From Clostridium sp. 12(A) (GTDB taxonomy: Bacteria > Bacillota > Clostridia > Lachnospirales > Lachnospiraceae), in the NCBI GenBank assembly GCA_000526575.1, contig JAGI01000002.1, positions 496,001-560,000 on the forward strand: DNA of 64,000 nt. Reading direction: 5' to 3'. Every line of letters starts with the position of its first letter. The first letter of the stretch is position 1. The notes beneath the pieces were generated by a model. The model had not been told where the DNA came from. It worked only from the letters and a program-made list of their open reading frames with translations, and ran no database searches. The translations under genes were made by a program, and so were the position numbers. Positions 32,497 through 44,057 of the stretch are shown here, one piece after another.

Positions 32497-33603
32497 TTAG
32501 ATGGTGATGATTTCGTATTCGTCACTTCCAAGGCCGATTTTTACTGCATGCTCAATGGAAGACTGCCAGTTGGTAGTGGGGTGAGTATCCTTAAAATGGT
32601 CATGGTGATGGCTGCCATGCTTTTCTAAAATGCTGCCTGCCATGACGGGCTGACGGTTTACCGCATCTGCACAAGCCATGTCTAAGGCGACAGGATCAAA
32701 GGAGGCGAACATTCCTACATCTGGAATGATGGGAATATCATTCTCTGAATGACAGTCACAGTAAGGAGAAACATCCATTACCAGGCTGATATGAAAATGA
32801 GGGCGGTCCTTTAAAACTGCCTGGGTGTATTCTGCAATCTTATAGTTTAAAATATCATTGGATTCATCAAAGTTGGTTTCTACCGCATCTACAGGACAGA
32901 CACCGATACAGCGGCCGCAGCCTACGCAGTATTCATGATCAATAGATGCTTTCTTTTCTTCAAAAGAGATGGCGCTGTGGGCACAGTTCTTCTCGCAGGC
33001 ATGACAGCCAATACAGAGTTCTTCCGCTACATGCGGCTTTCCGGAGTTGTGCATCTCCATCTTACCAGCTCTTGATCCACAGCCCATTCCAATGTTCTTT
33101 AATGCACCTCCAAAACCAGTGCTTTCGTGTCCCTTAAAATGAGATAGGGAAATAAAAATATCAGCGTCCATAATGGCTCGTCCAATTTTAGCTTCCTTTA
33201 TGTATTCTCCATTGATGGGAACCAGGCTTTCATCCGTTCCCTTTAAACCGTCCGCAATGATTACGTGACACCCCGTTGAAAAAGGAGAGAAGCCATTCTC
33301 GTATGCAGTATCCAGATGATCCAAAGCATTCTTCCGGCTTCCTACATATAAAGTATTGCAGTCCGTTAAAAATGGTCTGCCGCCCTGATCTTTGATCAGA
33401 TCAATAACTACCTTTGCGTAATTGGGGCGCAGATAGGACAGATTACCCAGCTCTCCAAAATGGATCTTGACTGCTGTATATTTGTTATGGAAATCAATCT
33501 GCTCCATCATTCCAGCCTTTGTTATCAGTCGCTTGAGCTTTTGTGGCAGGTTCTCTCGAAACGTGGTATGAAAGTTTGTGTAATAAACCTTTGATTTCTC
33601 CAT
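32497..33603 (-). CDS. DUF362-domain ferredoxin-type iron-sulfur protein
   Basis: A 368-residue protein. The DUF362 region runs from the N-terminus (KIHFGELGNLSYLRPNY, FLTDCNTLY, SHFKGHESTGFGGALKNIGMG). Two adjacent 4Fe-4S motifs follow (CIGCHACEKNC and CVGCGRCIGVCP, about 197-245), and then a C-terminal segment with FASFDPVALDMACADA. The family is widespread in Clostridia; a redox role is likely but substrate and partner are unknown. There is a His-rich stretch near the C-terminus (GSHHHDHF). Single gene, divergent from the cardiolipin synthase gene. Confidence 0.9.
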   Translation of the reverse strand: MEKSKVYYTNFHTTFRENLPQKLKRLITKAGMMEQIDFHNKYTAVKIHFGELGNLSYLRPNYAKVVIDLIKDQGGRPFLTDCNTLYVGSRKNALDHLDTAYENGFSPFSTGCHVIIADGLKGTDESLVPINGEYIKEAKIGRAIMDADIFISLSHFKGHESTGFGGALKNIGMGCGSRAGKMEMHNSGKPHVAEELCIGCHACEKNCAHSAISFEEKKASIDHEYCVGCGRCIGVCPVDAVETNFDESNDILNYKIAEYTQAVLKDRPHFHISLVMDVSPYCDCHSENDIPIIPDVGMFASFDPVALDMACADAVNRQPVMAGSILEKHGSHHHDHFKDTHPTTNWQSSIEHAVKIGLGSDEYEIITI

Positions 33604-33761
33604 GACCGGTCTCCTTTTGATAAATTTTATTATCTTTTCATTATACTGTAGATGAATAGGGAATTCAAGAATTGATTTGGTACTTTATTTCCAATTGCAT
33701 TTGTGATAAACTAGGAGAATCATATTAAAGTTATCGGGACTGGCATATGGAGGTTAAGAGG

Positions 33762-35312
33762 ATGAAACAAATCAGGGGAATGCTGAGGGTCATTTTTGGC
33801 CGGACTACATTTGGAGTTGTGTCTCTTATAGCTCAGGTAGCCATATTTTTTTGGATTTACCGCTTTTTGAGCCGTTATATCGTCTATTTTTATGGCGGTT
33901 TTACACTGTTAAGTGCATTGGTCATTATTTACATACTCAATAAAGAGGAGAACCCCAGCTTTAAGCTATCCTGGATGATTCCTATTGCTGCGGTTCCGGT
34001 TTTTGGAATCCTGTTTTATTTGTTTGCAGAGCTTCAAATCATTGGAAAACTGATGGATAAAAAGCTGCGTGACAATATGAAACAGACGGAACCATATCTG
34101 GTGCAAAATCAAAAGGTGATGGACCAGCTGGCAAGAATTAGTAAGCAGGATGCAAATCTCGCCAGATACATTAAAAATACCGGTCATTATCCTGCTTATG
34201 GTAATACTAATGTTCAGTATTATTCTGTGGGTGAGACGATGTTTTCGGCTATGAAAAAGGAGCTGGAAGCCGCGAAAAGATTTATCTTTATGGAATTTTT
34301 TATTGTTGAGCGTGGGGAAATGTGGGATGAAATCCTTGAAATTTTAGAGAGAAAAGCAAAAGAAGGTGTGGAGATCCGTTTCATGTACGACGGAATGTGT
34401 ACCATTGCTCTTTTGCCAAGCGGCTATGTGGAGGAGCTAAAGGAAAAAGGGATCAATGCAAAGGAATTTTCCCCCATAAAGCCTGTACTTACCACCTATC
34501 AGAATAACCGGGATCACCGGAAGATTCTTGTAGTGGATGGACATACTGCATTTACAGGCGGTGTCAATCTGGCGGACGAATACATCAACCGTCGGGTTCG
34601 GTTTGGCCACTGGAAGGACACTGGAATCATGTTAAAGGGGGATGCAGCAACCAGCTTTACCATGATGTTTCTGGAAATGTGGAACATTTCTGAAAAGGAA
34701 CCGGAAGAATACGGCAGATATCTAAGGGATCCGGAATATTTCTACCCCTTAGAGCTTAGCCGGGAAGGATTTGTGATTCCATATGGGGACAGTCCTTTGG
34801 ATGGGGAAACCGTTGGAAAACAGGTATATCTGGATATCATTAATTCTGCCAGGCAGTATGTACAGATCATGACGCCTTATTTGATTTTAGATTATGAAAT
34901 GGTAAGAGCTCTTACTTTTGCGGCCAAACGTGGCGTTGAGACGATTATTATCATGCCTAGAATACCGGATAAAAAGTATGCATTTCTTCTTGCCAGATCC
35001 CATTATAAAGAATTAATCCGGGCAGGTGTTCAGATATTTGAATACAAGCCGGGCTTTATTCATGCCAAGGTATTCAGCAGTGATGGCATAAAAGCGGTGG
35101 TGGGTACCATTAACATGGACTTTAGGAGTCTTTATCTTCATTTTGAATGCGCCGCTTACCTCTATTGTAATGAGGTAATAAGGGATATTGACAGGGATTT
35201 TAAGGAAACCTTAGCACAGTGCAGAAGTGTCAGCATGGAAGACTTAAATAAAGACCCCTGGTACGAGAGATTTGCAGGCCGTGCTCTTAGGTTGTTCGCC
35301 CCTTTGATGTAA
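33762..35312 (+). CDS. cls: Cardiolipin synthase
   Basis: Condenses phosphatidylglycerol to cardiolipin at the membrane. The 516-residue protein has three N-terminal hydrophobic segments, then two phospholipase D HKD motifs: HRKILVVDGHTAFTGG (near 255) and HAKVFSSDGIKAVVGTINMDFRS (near 435), which form the active site. Length is typical of Firmicute Cls. ATG 33762 is chosen since GGAGG is 8 nt upstream; ATG 33747 lies before that site. A terminator follows directly. Confidence 0.94.
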   Translation: MKQIRGMLRVIFGRTTFGVVSLIAQVAIFFWIYRFLSRYIVYFYGGFTLLSALVIIYILNKEENPSFKLSWMIPIAAVPVFGILFYLFAELQIIGKLMDKKLRDNMKQTEPYLVQNQKVMDQLARISKQDANLARYIKNTGHYPAYGNTNVQYYSVGETMFSAMKKELEAAKRFIFMEFFIVERGEMWDEILEILERKAKEGVEIRFMYDGMCTIALLPSGYVEELKEKGINAKEFSPIKPVLTTYQNNRDHRKILVVDGHTAFTGGVNLADEYINRRVRFGHWKDTGIMLKGDAATSFTMMFLEMWNISEKEPEEYGRYLRDPEYFYPLELSREGFVIPYGDSPLDGETVGKQVYLDIINSARQYVQIMTPYLILDYEMVRALTFAAKRGVETIIIMPRIPDKKYAFLLARSHYKELIRAGVQIFEYKPGFIHAKVFSSDGIKAVVGTINMDFRSLYLHFECAAYLYCNEVIRDIDRDFKETLAQCRSVSMEDLNKDPWYERFAGRALRLFAPLM

Positions 35313-35324
35313 AGCCTTTAACGG

Positions 35325-35364
35325 AAAATGCGCCGGAAGTATAACTTCCGACGCATTTTTTATT
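35325..35364. terminator. Bidirectional terminator
   Basis: AAAATGCGCCGGAAGT (35325-35340) pairs with 35344-35359 with one mismatch; T-run to the right, A-run to the left. Serves cls and the convergent collagen-like gene. Confidence 0.88.
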
Positions 35365-35373
35365 GGTATATCA

Positions 35374-36962
<1,589 letters not shown>

Positions 36963-38771
36963 TTATCGAATAATCAGTTTTATATCCTGATGATCCATCG
37001 TGATTAGAAGCCGATAGATATCGTGTTTCCAGGCAGTCTTTAAGCGTAAATCTGTAATAGGAATTCGTTCCTTCTTAATGTTTGCTGCACCTGTTACAGA
37101 CAATTTTCCAAGATTACCGATGGATATAACATCCCCCGTAACCGTGGGTTCTTCATAAAACATCAGGGACAGGACCGGAGACATAAGGCTGCCCTCGTAA
37201 TGGTCCTCAATCACAATTTCCTTTCCTTTTTTATGAACAGCACTGCGTATATAGGAGCGTATTCGTTCATCAGGATAAGCAGACTTAAGCTCCAGGGATA
37301 TTCGGTTTTCGGCTGGACCAAACTGGTAGGATACCTCCGTTGCCCGATATACTTCCCCATCTTTTTGAAGAATCGGCATTCCGCCATCAAAGAAGGTAGG
37401 AAGGTTGTGATAACAGGACTGCATAGTCCATATCTCATATCGTTCAGGAGAAAAGGTTTTCTTACTATAGGTTTCTACTCCTACATCAATCAGGAGAGGA
37501 AATCCATCTTTGTATATGGTAAAGCTTCCTGTATCGTTGTGGTTGTGGCTGTCATTATTATCCCCAGCCTTTACTGCAAGACAATAATGCTCGTCTCTTG
37601 ATAGGAAGATTCCCACGCTTTCATACCAGATGTCTTTATGAGTAATGTTAAGGGTCTTATCCCAGGACATCATTTCCTTATGAGTAAAAATGGTTTGTAA
37701 TCGGTAGAAAAGATTATGTTCTTCCAAAGTCAAGGGATCTTCGCTGCTTTGGTAATCAGAGGCGGCAAAGGCCATAAGCTCCTTGTTTTTTGTCATTTTG
37801 CCAAAAAGAAATTCCCTCGCCCCGCATCGCCCAGCAACGGGAGAGCAGTCTGCAAAATTTACGTAATAAATATCATTGATGTGTACATTTAAAATATAGG
37901 ACGCTATGTTTTTTATTTTATCCCATTCATAAGCAGAGGAAAATGCGTCTTCGGTTATCTCATTTAATAAGAACAGACAGTTGAATAGACATAGTCCGGC
38001 ATGACGGAAGTACTGAGCTCCTTCGTCACAGCAACCGTCTTCTCCGTATTCTTGAAGAAAATAGTCCATGCTTTTCACTGCTTTCTTTAAAATCTCTTCC
38101 TTTTGTATTTCTGGCAAATCACGGCTGAATGCAGAGAGAAGGATATTCTGAGTACACCAGATGGTCCAGTTGTTCATCTGGCTCTCACCATCCCCCATCC
38201 ACCAAAAATGTTCCTTCAAATAGGGAATGAAAATACGTTCTTCCAGGTTTTTATTGATCATAACTGACAAAAAGGGACTTACGTTTTTAAGCTCCTGTCG
38301 TAACAGATATTCTGCCATAGAGAGAACGGAAGCAGTCTCTGCGGAAAAAAGATCAATGACAGGCCGTGTGATATCGGGAAGAATCAACTGAGGCGTGTCA
38401 CGGATATAGGAATTATGTGCAGGCAGCTGCCATGCATGTTCTTCGCATATCACATATATGCCATTGATGATATCGTCAAGAAAGCGTCCCTTATGCTCCA
38501 CGCATTCCGCCAAGACCAGATTGTCCAGAGCATTCCGTCTTAAGAACTGCTTGTCTTCATAACGGCTTCGGTTCCCGGTCCTGGTGAACTCCATAAAATC
38601 CACGGCAGTGAGAGCGGGGTAATCAAAATTTAGATAAGCTTCCCCGTTTCTTATAAGCTGCTCTTTGATATCTTCAGGAAGTGCCTCCCACTGGTCTCGT
38701 TTGGAAGCCTGGGGATATGGTTGAAAACAGGATAATGGTTTTTTTATGTTTTTTATAAGCTCAGCAATCAC
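36963..38771 (-). CDS. Heparinase II/III-family protein (putative intracellular oligosaccharide lyase)
   Basis: A 602-residue protein: an N-terminal alpha-helical toroid region (to about 360) followed by a beta-sandwich heparinase II/III-like domain with DSHNHNDTGSFTIYKDGF (near 405) and DVGVETYSKKTF. The paired histidines and tyrosine resemble the catalytic set of uronate-eliminating lyases. No signal peptide, so it likely acts on imported oligosaccharides. Starts at GTG 38771 with AAGGAG upstream, 12 nt after the yesN-type stop, hence the same operon. Elimination would give the 4,5-unsaturated uronate that the GH88 enzyme of this locus removes. Substrate not determinable from sequence. Confidence 0.85.
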   Translation of the reverse strand: MIAELIKNIKKPLSCFQPYPQASKRDQWEALPEDIKEQLIRNGEAYLNFDYPALTAVDFMEFTRTGNRSRYEDKQFLRRNALDNLVLAECVEHKGRFLDDIINGIYVICEEHAWQLPAHNSYIRDTPQLILPDITRPVIDLFSAETASVLSMAEYLLRQELKNVSPFLSVMINKNLEERIFIPYLKEHFWWMGDGESQMNNWTIWCTQNILLSAFSRDLPEIQKEEILKKAVKSMDYFLQEYGEDGCCDEGAQYFRHAGLCLFNCLFLLNEITEDAFSSAYEWDKIKNIASYILNVHINDIYYVNFADCSPVAGRCGAREFLFGKMTKNKELMAFAASDYQSSEDPLTLEEHNLFYRLQTIFTHKEMMSWDKTLNITHKDIWYESVGIFLSRDEHYCLAVKAGDNNDSHNHNDTGSFTIYKDGFPLLIDVGVETYSKKTFSPERYEIWTMQSCYHNLPTFFDGGMPILQKDGEVYRATEVSYQFGPAENRISLELKSAYPDERIRSYIRSAVHKKGKEIVIEDHYEGSLMSPVLSLMFYEEPTVTGDVISIGNLGKLSVTGAANIKKERIPITDLRLKTAWKHDIYRLLITMDHQDIKLIIR

Positions 38772-38783
38772 AATTCCTTCTCC

Positions 38784-40400
38784 TTATTCTTCATCGTATT
38801 CACGTATGGTATTTTGCTGGATAAATTCTCTGGGTGACAAGCCTGTTACCTTCTTAAATACTTTGCTGAAATAGAAAGCGCTCTCAAAGCCCAGCTGGTC
38901 AGCTGCCTCGTAGATCTTCATATCCTGTTCAAGAAGAAGGGATTTGGCTTTGTTTATCTTAGCCTGGGCAATATATTCTGAAAAACCCAGCTGGCAGTTC
39001 TTCTTAAATAATATACTTAGATAGTTGGGACTTAAGCCAAAGATTCCTGCAACTTCATTTAAGCTCAGCTTCTCTGTAATATGATTGTTGATATACTTTT
39101 GTACATTTGTTATCACATGAGCTTTGTAAGTTTTTCTCTTAGATCTAAGGACTTCGCATAAGCCATCCCTGAAGGTTACCATCCATTCTGAGACCTGTGT
39201 CACTGAGGTAAAACGGTAGATAGAACGGTAGCCATCACGATAGGAAGAAAAAATTTCAGCCATGTTCGTTTCTCCATCTGGGAGCAGGGAGAGTGCCAGA
39301 TAAAGAATGTTGCAGGCTCCGTCTGCCGCCTGGGAAAATCGCATGGGGTGAGATTCAAACAGTTCAATGATTTCTGTCAATGTCTTATAAAGCACATCCG
39401 TATCAAACTCATTAAACGCTTTTGTTATTTCGCTTTTAAATACAGAAATATTAAAGGCATTTCGCATGGAGGCAGTATCCGATAAAGTAAAAATAACGGC
39501 TGGTTCAGTCTCAGAGGACCTTACAAAAGCCTGACGGGCCTCCTGATAAGATTCGCTGATTTTTAAAGGATGGCTGACAGGGGTCCCCACTCCGGTAAAC
39601 AGGGAGACGTTAAAATAGTTATTTACCATTTCCGCCGTATGGATAAAGCATTGTGAGACCACACTTTCTTTAAAGTCATCGGTCCCAGGAAGATGAAATA
39701 CCACAGCAAAGTGTTTCATATCCAGGGAAAACACATAAGCAGGAAGATGCTTACATATGATTTCCTTTGCCATCTGGAGGGTGCTGTTATACAGGTTCAT
39801 TAGTTTTGTATAATCCATATCCTTATGACTATCTTCCCTGATTTCGCAAAAAGCCGCGAAATAGCATTTTTCTTCAAAATCCAGTTTCAGATCTTTGGCC
39901 TGAAGCAAAAATTGCTCCTCGCTGTCAAAGAGATTATGAAGAAGTCTCATAAAGAATTTTTCATAATAACTCTGGAGCAGGGGACGGCCCGATTCCTTGT
40001 ATTCCATAGAGACCTGTAGGGTATCCAGGCGGGAGAGGGCCTTTTTTACGGCTTCTGAAAGGGAGTCGGCATTTAACTCCAGTTTAATGAGATAATCGAT
40101 GGCTTCATATGACATGGCTTCTTTAATCAGCTGAAATTCCTCGTAGCTGGTAAGAAAGATAAAAAGAGGAATTCTTCCATAAGTCTCCCGGCTTGCTTTA
40201 GCCAGCTCCAAGCCGTTCATGATTGGCATACGGATGTCAGATATAACAATTTCAGGAGAGTATTCTTCAATCATCTCAAGGGCATTTTGCCCGTTCACAG
40301 CAGTGCCGCAGATTTCAATTCCATAATCCGCCCAGTTTAACATGGATTTTATTCCAATTTGAACCAAAGGTTCGTCGTCTGCAATCAATAATTTCTTCAT
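38784..40400 (-). CDS. AraC-type response regulator (YesN-like)
   Basis: A 538-residue two-component regulator. The N-terminal receiver domain has DDEP near residues 8-11 and phospho-acceptor Asp in VISDIRMPIMNG (near 55). A long central linker with helical segments leads to a C-terminal AraC double helix-turn-helix (about 435-530; LSLNEVAGIFGLSPNYLSILFKK and DQLGFESAFYFSKVFKKVTG). It lies 4 nt downstream of its kinase gene. It is expected to activate the divergent transporter/glycosidase operon on sensing of the glycan or its fragments (inference from YesMN-type systems). Confidence 0.94.
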   Translation of the reverse strand: MKKLLIADDEPLVQIGIKSMLNWADYGIEICGTAVNGQNALEMIEEYSPEIVISDIRMPIMNGLELAKASRETYGRIPLFIFLTSYEEFQLIKEAMSYEAIDYLIKLELNADSLSEAVKKALSRLDTLQVSMEYKESGRPLLQSYYEKFFMRLLHNLFDSEEQFLLQAKDLKLDFEEKCYFAAFCEIREDSHKDMDYTKLMNLYNSTLQMAKEIICKHLPAYVFSLDMKHFAVVFHLPGTDDFKESVVSQCFIHTAEMVNNYFNVSLFTGVGTPVSHPLKISESYQEARQAFVRSSETEPAVIFTLSDTASMRNAFNISVFKSEITKAFNEFDTDVLYKTLTEIIELFESHPMRFSQAADGACNILYLALSLLPDGETNMAEIFSSYRDGYRSIYRFTSVTQVSEWMVTFRDGLCEVLRSKRKTYKAHVITNVQKYINNHITEKLSLNEVAGIFGLSPNYLSILFKKNCQLGFSEYIAQAKINKAKSLLLEQDMKIYEAADQLGFESAFYFSKVFKKVTGLSPREFIQQNTIREYDEE

Positions 40401-40404
40401 AATC

Positions 40405-42291
40405 TTACCTTTCTGCTCCCTGGTTGTCCCCGAAGAGTTGGTAGGGGATTCGTATGCTCATGGTAGTAAATTCTAAAGGCTCACTGGTGATGGTGAATCC
40501 ATATTCCGGGCCAAAATCGTGCTGTATCCGTTTGTTTACATTGCTGATGCCGATATGACGGAAGAACTCGGTGTTGTTAACGCCGTCCGTATCATTTTGC
40601 ATCACCTTATTTATCATCTCCTGAGTCATGCCAATTCCGTTGTCAGTGATATCGATTTTTAGAATCTTTTTATCCTCCTCAAGCTCTGTCTGGGCGGAGA
40701 CAATGATATGACCCGTTGTTTTAGCTGGTTCAATTCCATGGAACAAGGCATTTTCTATGATTGGCTGAAGGGAAAAACGGTGAATCCGGCATTGATAGAG
40801 ATCTTCAGACTCAATTTGATAATCAATGGTTACGCTGCCTCCATAACGGTACTGCTGAATGAGAAAATAATCCTTTACCAGGTCCAGTTCTTCCTTTAAG
40901 GTGATAAAGGAAGCGGTTCCTTTGGAAACGTTCTTTAACAGCCTTGCAAGAGCTGTTGTCATATCGGCGATGCCGTTTGCATTCTGTATGGTGGCCATCC
41001 ATTTAATGGAATTAAGAGTGTTGTATAAAAAGTGGGGGTTGATCTGGCTTTGAAGGATCTGATATTCCAGATCTTTTTTCTGCTTTTCATCGGAAACCTT
41101 TTTATCGAGCAGTGTCATAATATTTTCTGACATGCTGTTAATTCCTCTGCCAACCTGTCCAAGCTCGTGGTCCCATTCAATGGCAGGGTCTTTGGAGAAA
41201 TCCCCGTCAGAAATTCTTGATATTTTACTGCTCACTTTACGAATGGGGTCCATAATAATCCTGTTTAAGAAAAATATCAATAAGATTCCAAGAGACAGAA
41301 TGAAGAGGCAGATACCAAGAAGAATCAGCATGTAGAGGTTCTTCTGCTGCTTAAACTGCTGCTCTGACAGCACCTGGTATAAACGGAAATCTTCGATTCC
41401 TTCAATGCCTTCAATGGGGCGCTCCACGACTATCCGTTTTTCTCCTTCATCCGTGGTGACAGAAAGCACCTGTGTTCCCTGGGACAAGGAGTCGGATTCT
41501 GACAGCCGCTCTTTCTCTTTAAAAGGATAATTTGTTTCCTTCCAGTTACCCTTGTTAAATACATAATTTTTTTCTCCTATAGACAAGAATAGATTGCTGT
41601 CTTCAGGCAAAGGATATGAGGAAAGATAATCTGTAAAAATGCGTGAGGAAATTTCCACATAGGTCCAGCCAAGGATCTCTGAATTGAATTCATTGTAAAC
41701 GGGCCGGACGATTGGAAGGAAGGTTTCCTGGCTAATATCTGAAAAAGGATCCTTTACAAGGCCAATCCAACGAAAGTCCGGAGATTCATACAGCGTTTTA
41801 AAAAAGCTTTGCTTCCGGATAATCATGGCGGCATAAGAGGAGGTGTAATTAGCAGAAGCAGCCATCTGAAGAAAATTGTTCTCGTCGATGGAGGAAACGA
41901 TGACCCGTGACATGTATTCGTTGGAACGGGTGTTATAGTATTCTTCCTTTAACCGGTTGTGTGTAGAGAGAGCCAGCGGCCGCAGGTTCGCTATGTCTTT
42001 TTGTGCCGTAGGAAGCTTTGGCTGGCCCTTTAAGGCTTCCAGATAATCTATAATAGCACCGTTGGAACAGCACCATTTACTGAAATAAATAATGTCCTTC
42101 ATATCAGCTGCAATATTGTTGTTTACAGCCTGTATGTTGAATTCGGTTGACTGAATCTGGTTCTTTCTTAAAAAAGACTGAAAAACCGAAAAGCAGACCG
42201 AAGTCGTCAGGATGGTAATAAGCAGGGTGACAGAGGCGGTAAGTGTCATGAGCTTTCCGCGTATTGTTTTGGGAATGAGCTTTTTCCGCAT
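40405..42291 (-). CDS. Sensor histidine kinase (YesM-like)
   Basis: A 628-residue membrane kinase. Two transmembrane segments (about 13-36 and 310-335) flank a large extracellular sensor domain of about 270 residues. Then come a HAMP segment (IRKVSSKISRISDGDFSKD) and a HisK_5 domain with the phospho-acceptor His in QINPHFLYNTLNSIKWMA. A GHKL ATPase with NALFHG and DITDNGIGM ends the protein. The extracellular sensor points to detection of an external saccharide or ligand. First gene of the minus-strand operon, divergent from the ABC importer genes. Confidence 0.93.
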   Translation of the reverse strand: MRKKLIPKTIRGKLMTLTASVTLLITILTTSVCFSVFQSFLRKNQIQSTEFNIQAVNNNIAADMKDIIYFSKWCCSNGAIIDYLEALKGQPKLPTAQKDIANLRPLALSTHNRLKEEYYNTRSNEYMSRVIVSSIDENNFLQMAASANYTSSYAAMIIRKQSFFKTLYESPDFRWIGLVKDPFSDISQETFLPIVRPVYNEFNSEILGWTYVEISSRIFTDYLSSYPLPEDSNLFLSIGEKNYVFNKGNWKETNYPFKEKERLSESDSLSQGTQVLSVTTDEGEKRIVVERPIEGIEGIEDFRLYQVLSEQQFKQQKNLYMLILLGICLFILSLGILLIFFLNRIIMDPIRKVSSKISRISDGDFSKDPAIEWDHELGQVGRGINSMSENIMTLLDKKVSDEKQKKDLEYQILQSQINPHFLYNTLNSIKWMATIQNANGIADMTTALARLLKNVSKGTASFITLKEELDLVKDYFLIQQYRYGGSVTIDYQIESEDLYQCRIHRFSLQPIIENALFHGIEPAKTTGHIIVSAQTELEEDKKILKIDITDNGIGMTQEMINKVMQNDTDGVNNTEFFRHIGISNVNKRIQHDFGPEYGFTITSEPLEFTTMSIRIPYQLFGDNQGAER

Positions 42292-42616
42292 GATAAAACG
42301 GTGTCTCCTCTCTGTTTTTGCAGTGTTGTCTTACGGTAACATCTACAAAGTTAGCGTATTTTTTGTAAAATGTCAATGAAAAACCCGGCCTGTTTTTTAA
42401 GGATACAGGTCAATATGTATGCAAAAGAGAAATATTACTGCTAATCATAAAATATTGCATGTTTCATCGATATTTCATAAGTTCTGGAATAAATAGTGAA
42501 TCTTTTCTTAGAGAATTTCCATTCTTAAAATGGGATCATTCATATATAATTCAGGTATGGTAAATTCTTAAGACTAAGAAGTTGCTGTTTAATTATTCAA
42601 ATCAGGAGGGTATACA
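42292..42616 (+). promoter_or_regulatory. Divergent regulatory region of the glycan locus
   Basis: About 325 nt between the sensor kinase and the solute-binding protein genes. A plausible promoter for the plus-strand operon is TTCTTA (42522-42527) with TATAAT (42545-42550) at 17 nt. Upstream, around 42458-42480, TTTCAT repeats (GTTTCATCGATATTTCAT) could bind the AraC-type regulator. No structured RNA recognised. Confidence 0.5.
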
Positions 42617-43963
42617 ATGAAAAAAAGAATGCTTAGCATTACTCTTGCCTGTGCAATGGTGGCAGCCAGCCTTGCTGGATGTGCCGGTGCACCAAAAGAT
42701 GCCACAAAGGCTTCTTCCGAAAGCGCAGCAGAGACAAAACAGTCAGAGACAGCAAAAACAGCAGATGGTAAGACTACATTAAAATGGTCCGTTTGGGATA
42801 TTAGTAAAACCACTTACTATCAGCCGCTGATTGATGCATTTGAGAAAGCTCATCCAGATGTAAAAATCGAAATGGTGGATTTAGGTTCCACAGATTATCA
42901 AACAGTTCTTGCGACCGAGTTAACAGGTAGTGGTTCCAACTTTGACGTAGTAACAGTAAAAGATGTACCAGGCTATATGACCCTTGTAAACAAAGGAGTA
43001 TTAGAGCCTTTAGACAGCTATATCCAGTCTTCTAATGTTGACATGACTCAATTTAAAGGACTTACCGATCAGATTACCGTTGATAAAAAGTTATATGAAC
43101 TTCCTTTCCGTAACGATTTCTGGGTAGTGTTCTATAACAAAGATATCTTTGACAAAGCAGGCGTATCTTATCCAACCAATGATATGACATTTGAACAGTA
43201 CGATGCTCTTGCAAGAAGTCTTGCAGTTGACACACCAGGACAGGAAGTATATGGTGCTCATTACCATACCTGGAGATCCGCAGTACAGCTTTTCGGTGTA
43301 CTTGATGGAAAGCATACTATTTTAGACGGCAAATATGAATTCTTAAAACCATATTATGAGATGGTATTAAAAGAGCAGGAAGATGGCATTGCTCAGGATT
43401 ATGCAACCTTAAAGACAAGTGGACTTCATTACTCCGGCGCATTTGCACAGGGTAACGTAGCTATGATGAACATGGGTACATGGTTTATTTCTACTTTAAT
43501 GGAGAAAATCCGTACAGGTGAATATACCGACGTTACCAATTGGGGAATTGCAAAATATCCTCACGCAGAAGGTGTAGAGCCAGGTTCTACTCTTGCAACT
43601 ATCACATCCCTTGCAATTCCAGCAAATGCACCTCATAAGGATCTTGCATGGGAATTCATTAATTTTGTAAGCGGCAAAGACGGCGCAGAGATCCTTGCAT
43701 CTACAGGAACCATCCCGGCAGTTATGAACAGTACAGTTGCTGATCTTGTTTCCGGAACAGAAGGCTTCCCTAAGGATGATACAACAAGCGTAGACGCTCT
43801 TAATACCTCTAAGCTCTATCTTGAAATGCCAGTTAACGAGAAGAGTTCTGAAATTGAAACAGTTTTAAATGAAGCTCATGATGCAATCATGACAGGCAGC
43901 ATGTCCGTAGATGACGGTATTGCTCAGATGAATGAAAAAATTGGAGCGATTTTAGGCAAGTAA
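42617..43963 (+). CDS. Sugar ABC transporter solute-binding lipoprotein
   Basis: Captures an oligosaccharide outside the cell and delivers it to the two permeases encoded next. The 448-residue protein begins with a lipoprotein signal peptide ending in LAGC (acylated Cys22), then an acidic, Ser/Thr/Lys linker. The family-1 extracellular binding fold follows (LKWSVWDISKTTYYQPLIDAFEKAHPDVKIEMV at the start, FAQGNVAMMNMGTW in the middle). AGGAGG precedes the ATG. A GC-rich hairpin follows the stop, probably reducing transcription into the permeases. Confidence 0.95.
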   Translation: MKKRMLSITLACAMVAASLAGCAGAPKDATKASSESAAETKQSETAKTADGKTTLKWSVWDISKTTYYQPLIDAFEKAHPDVKIEMVDLGSTDYQTVLATELTGSGSNFDVVTVKDVPGYMTLVNKGVLEPLDSYIQSSNVDMTQFKGLTDQITVDKKLYELPFRNDFWVVFYNKDIFDKAGVSYPTNDMTFEQYDALARSLAVDTPGQEVYGAHYHTWRSAVQLFGVLDGKHTILDGKYEFLKPYYEMVLKEQEDGIAQDYATLKTSGLHYSGAFAQGNVAMMNMGTWFISTLMEKIRTGEYTDVTNWGIAKYPHAEGVEPGSTLATITSLAIPANAPHKDLAWEFINFVSGKDGAEILASTGTIPAVMNSTVADLVSGTEGFPKDDTTSVDALNTSKLYLEMPVNEKSSEIETVLNEAHDAIMTGSMSVDDGIAQMNEKIGAILGK

Positions 43964-43980
43964 ATTCTAAGATACAAAGA

Positions 43981-44004
43981 GAGGCGGGCGATAAAGCCCG
44001 CCTC
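43981..44004 (+). terminator. Intercistronic hairpin
   Basis: Perfect 9-bp stem GAGGCGGGC (43981-43989) with GCCCGCCTC (43996-44004), no strong T-tract. Typically such a hairpin after a binding-protein gene stabilises the upstream message and lowers expression of the permeases. Confidence 0.75.
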
Positions 44005-44057
44005 ATTTAAAGAAAACTTCTGATTTGATGATAGAAATAAAAGGAGGAGACCCATAT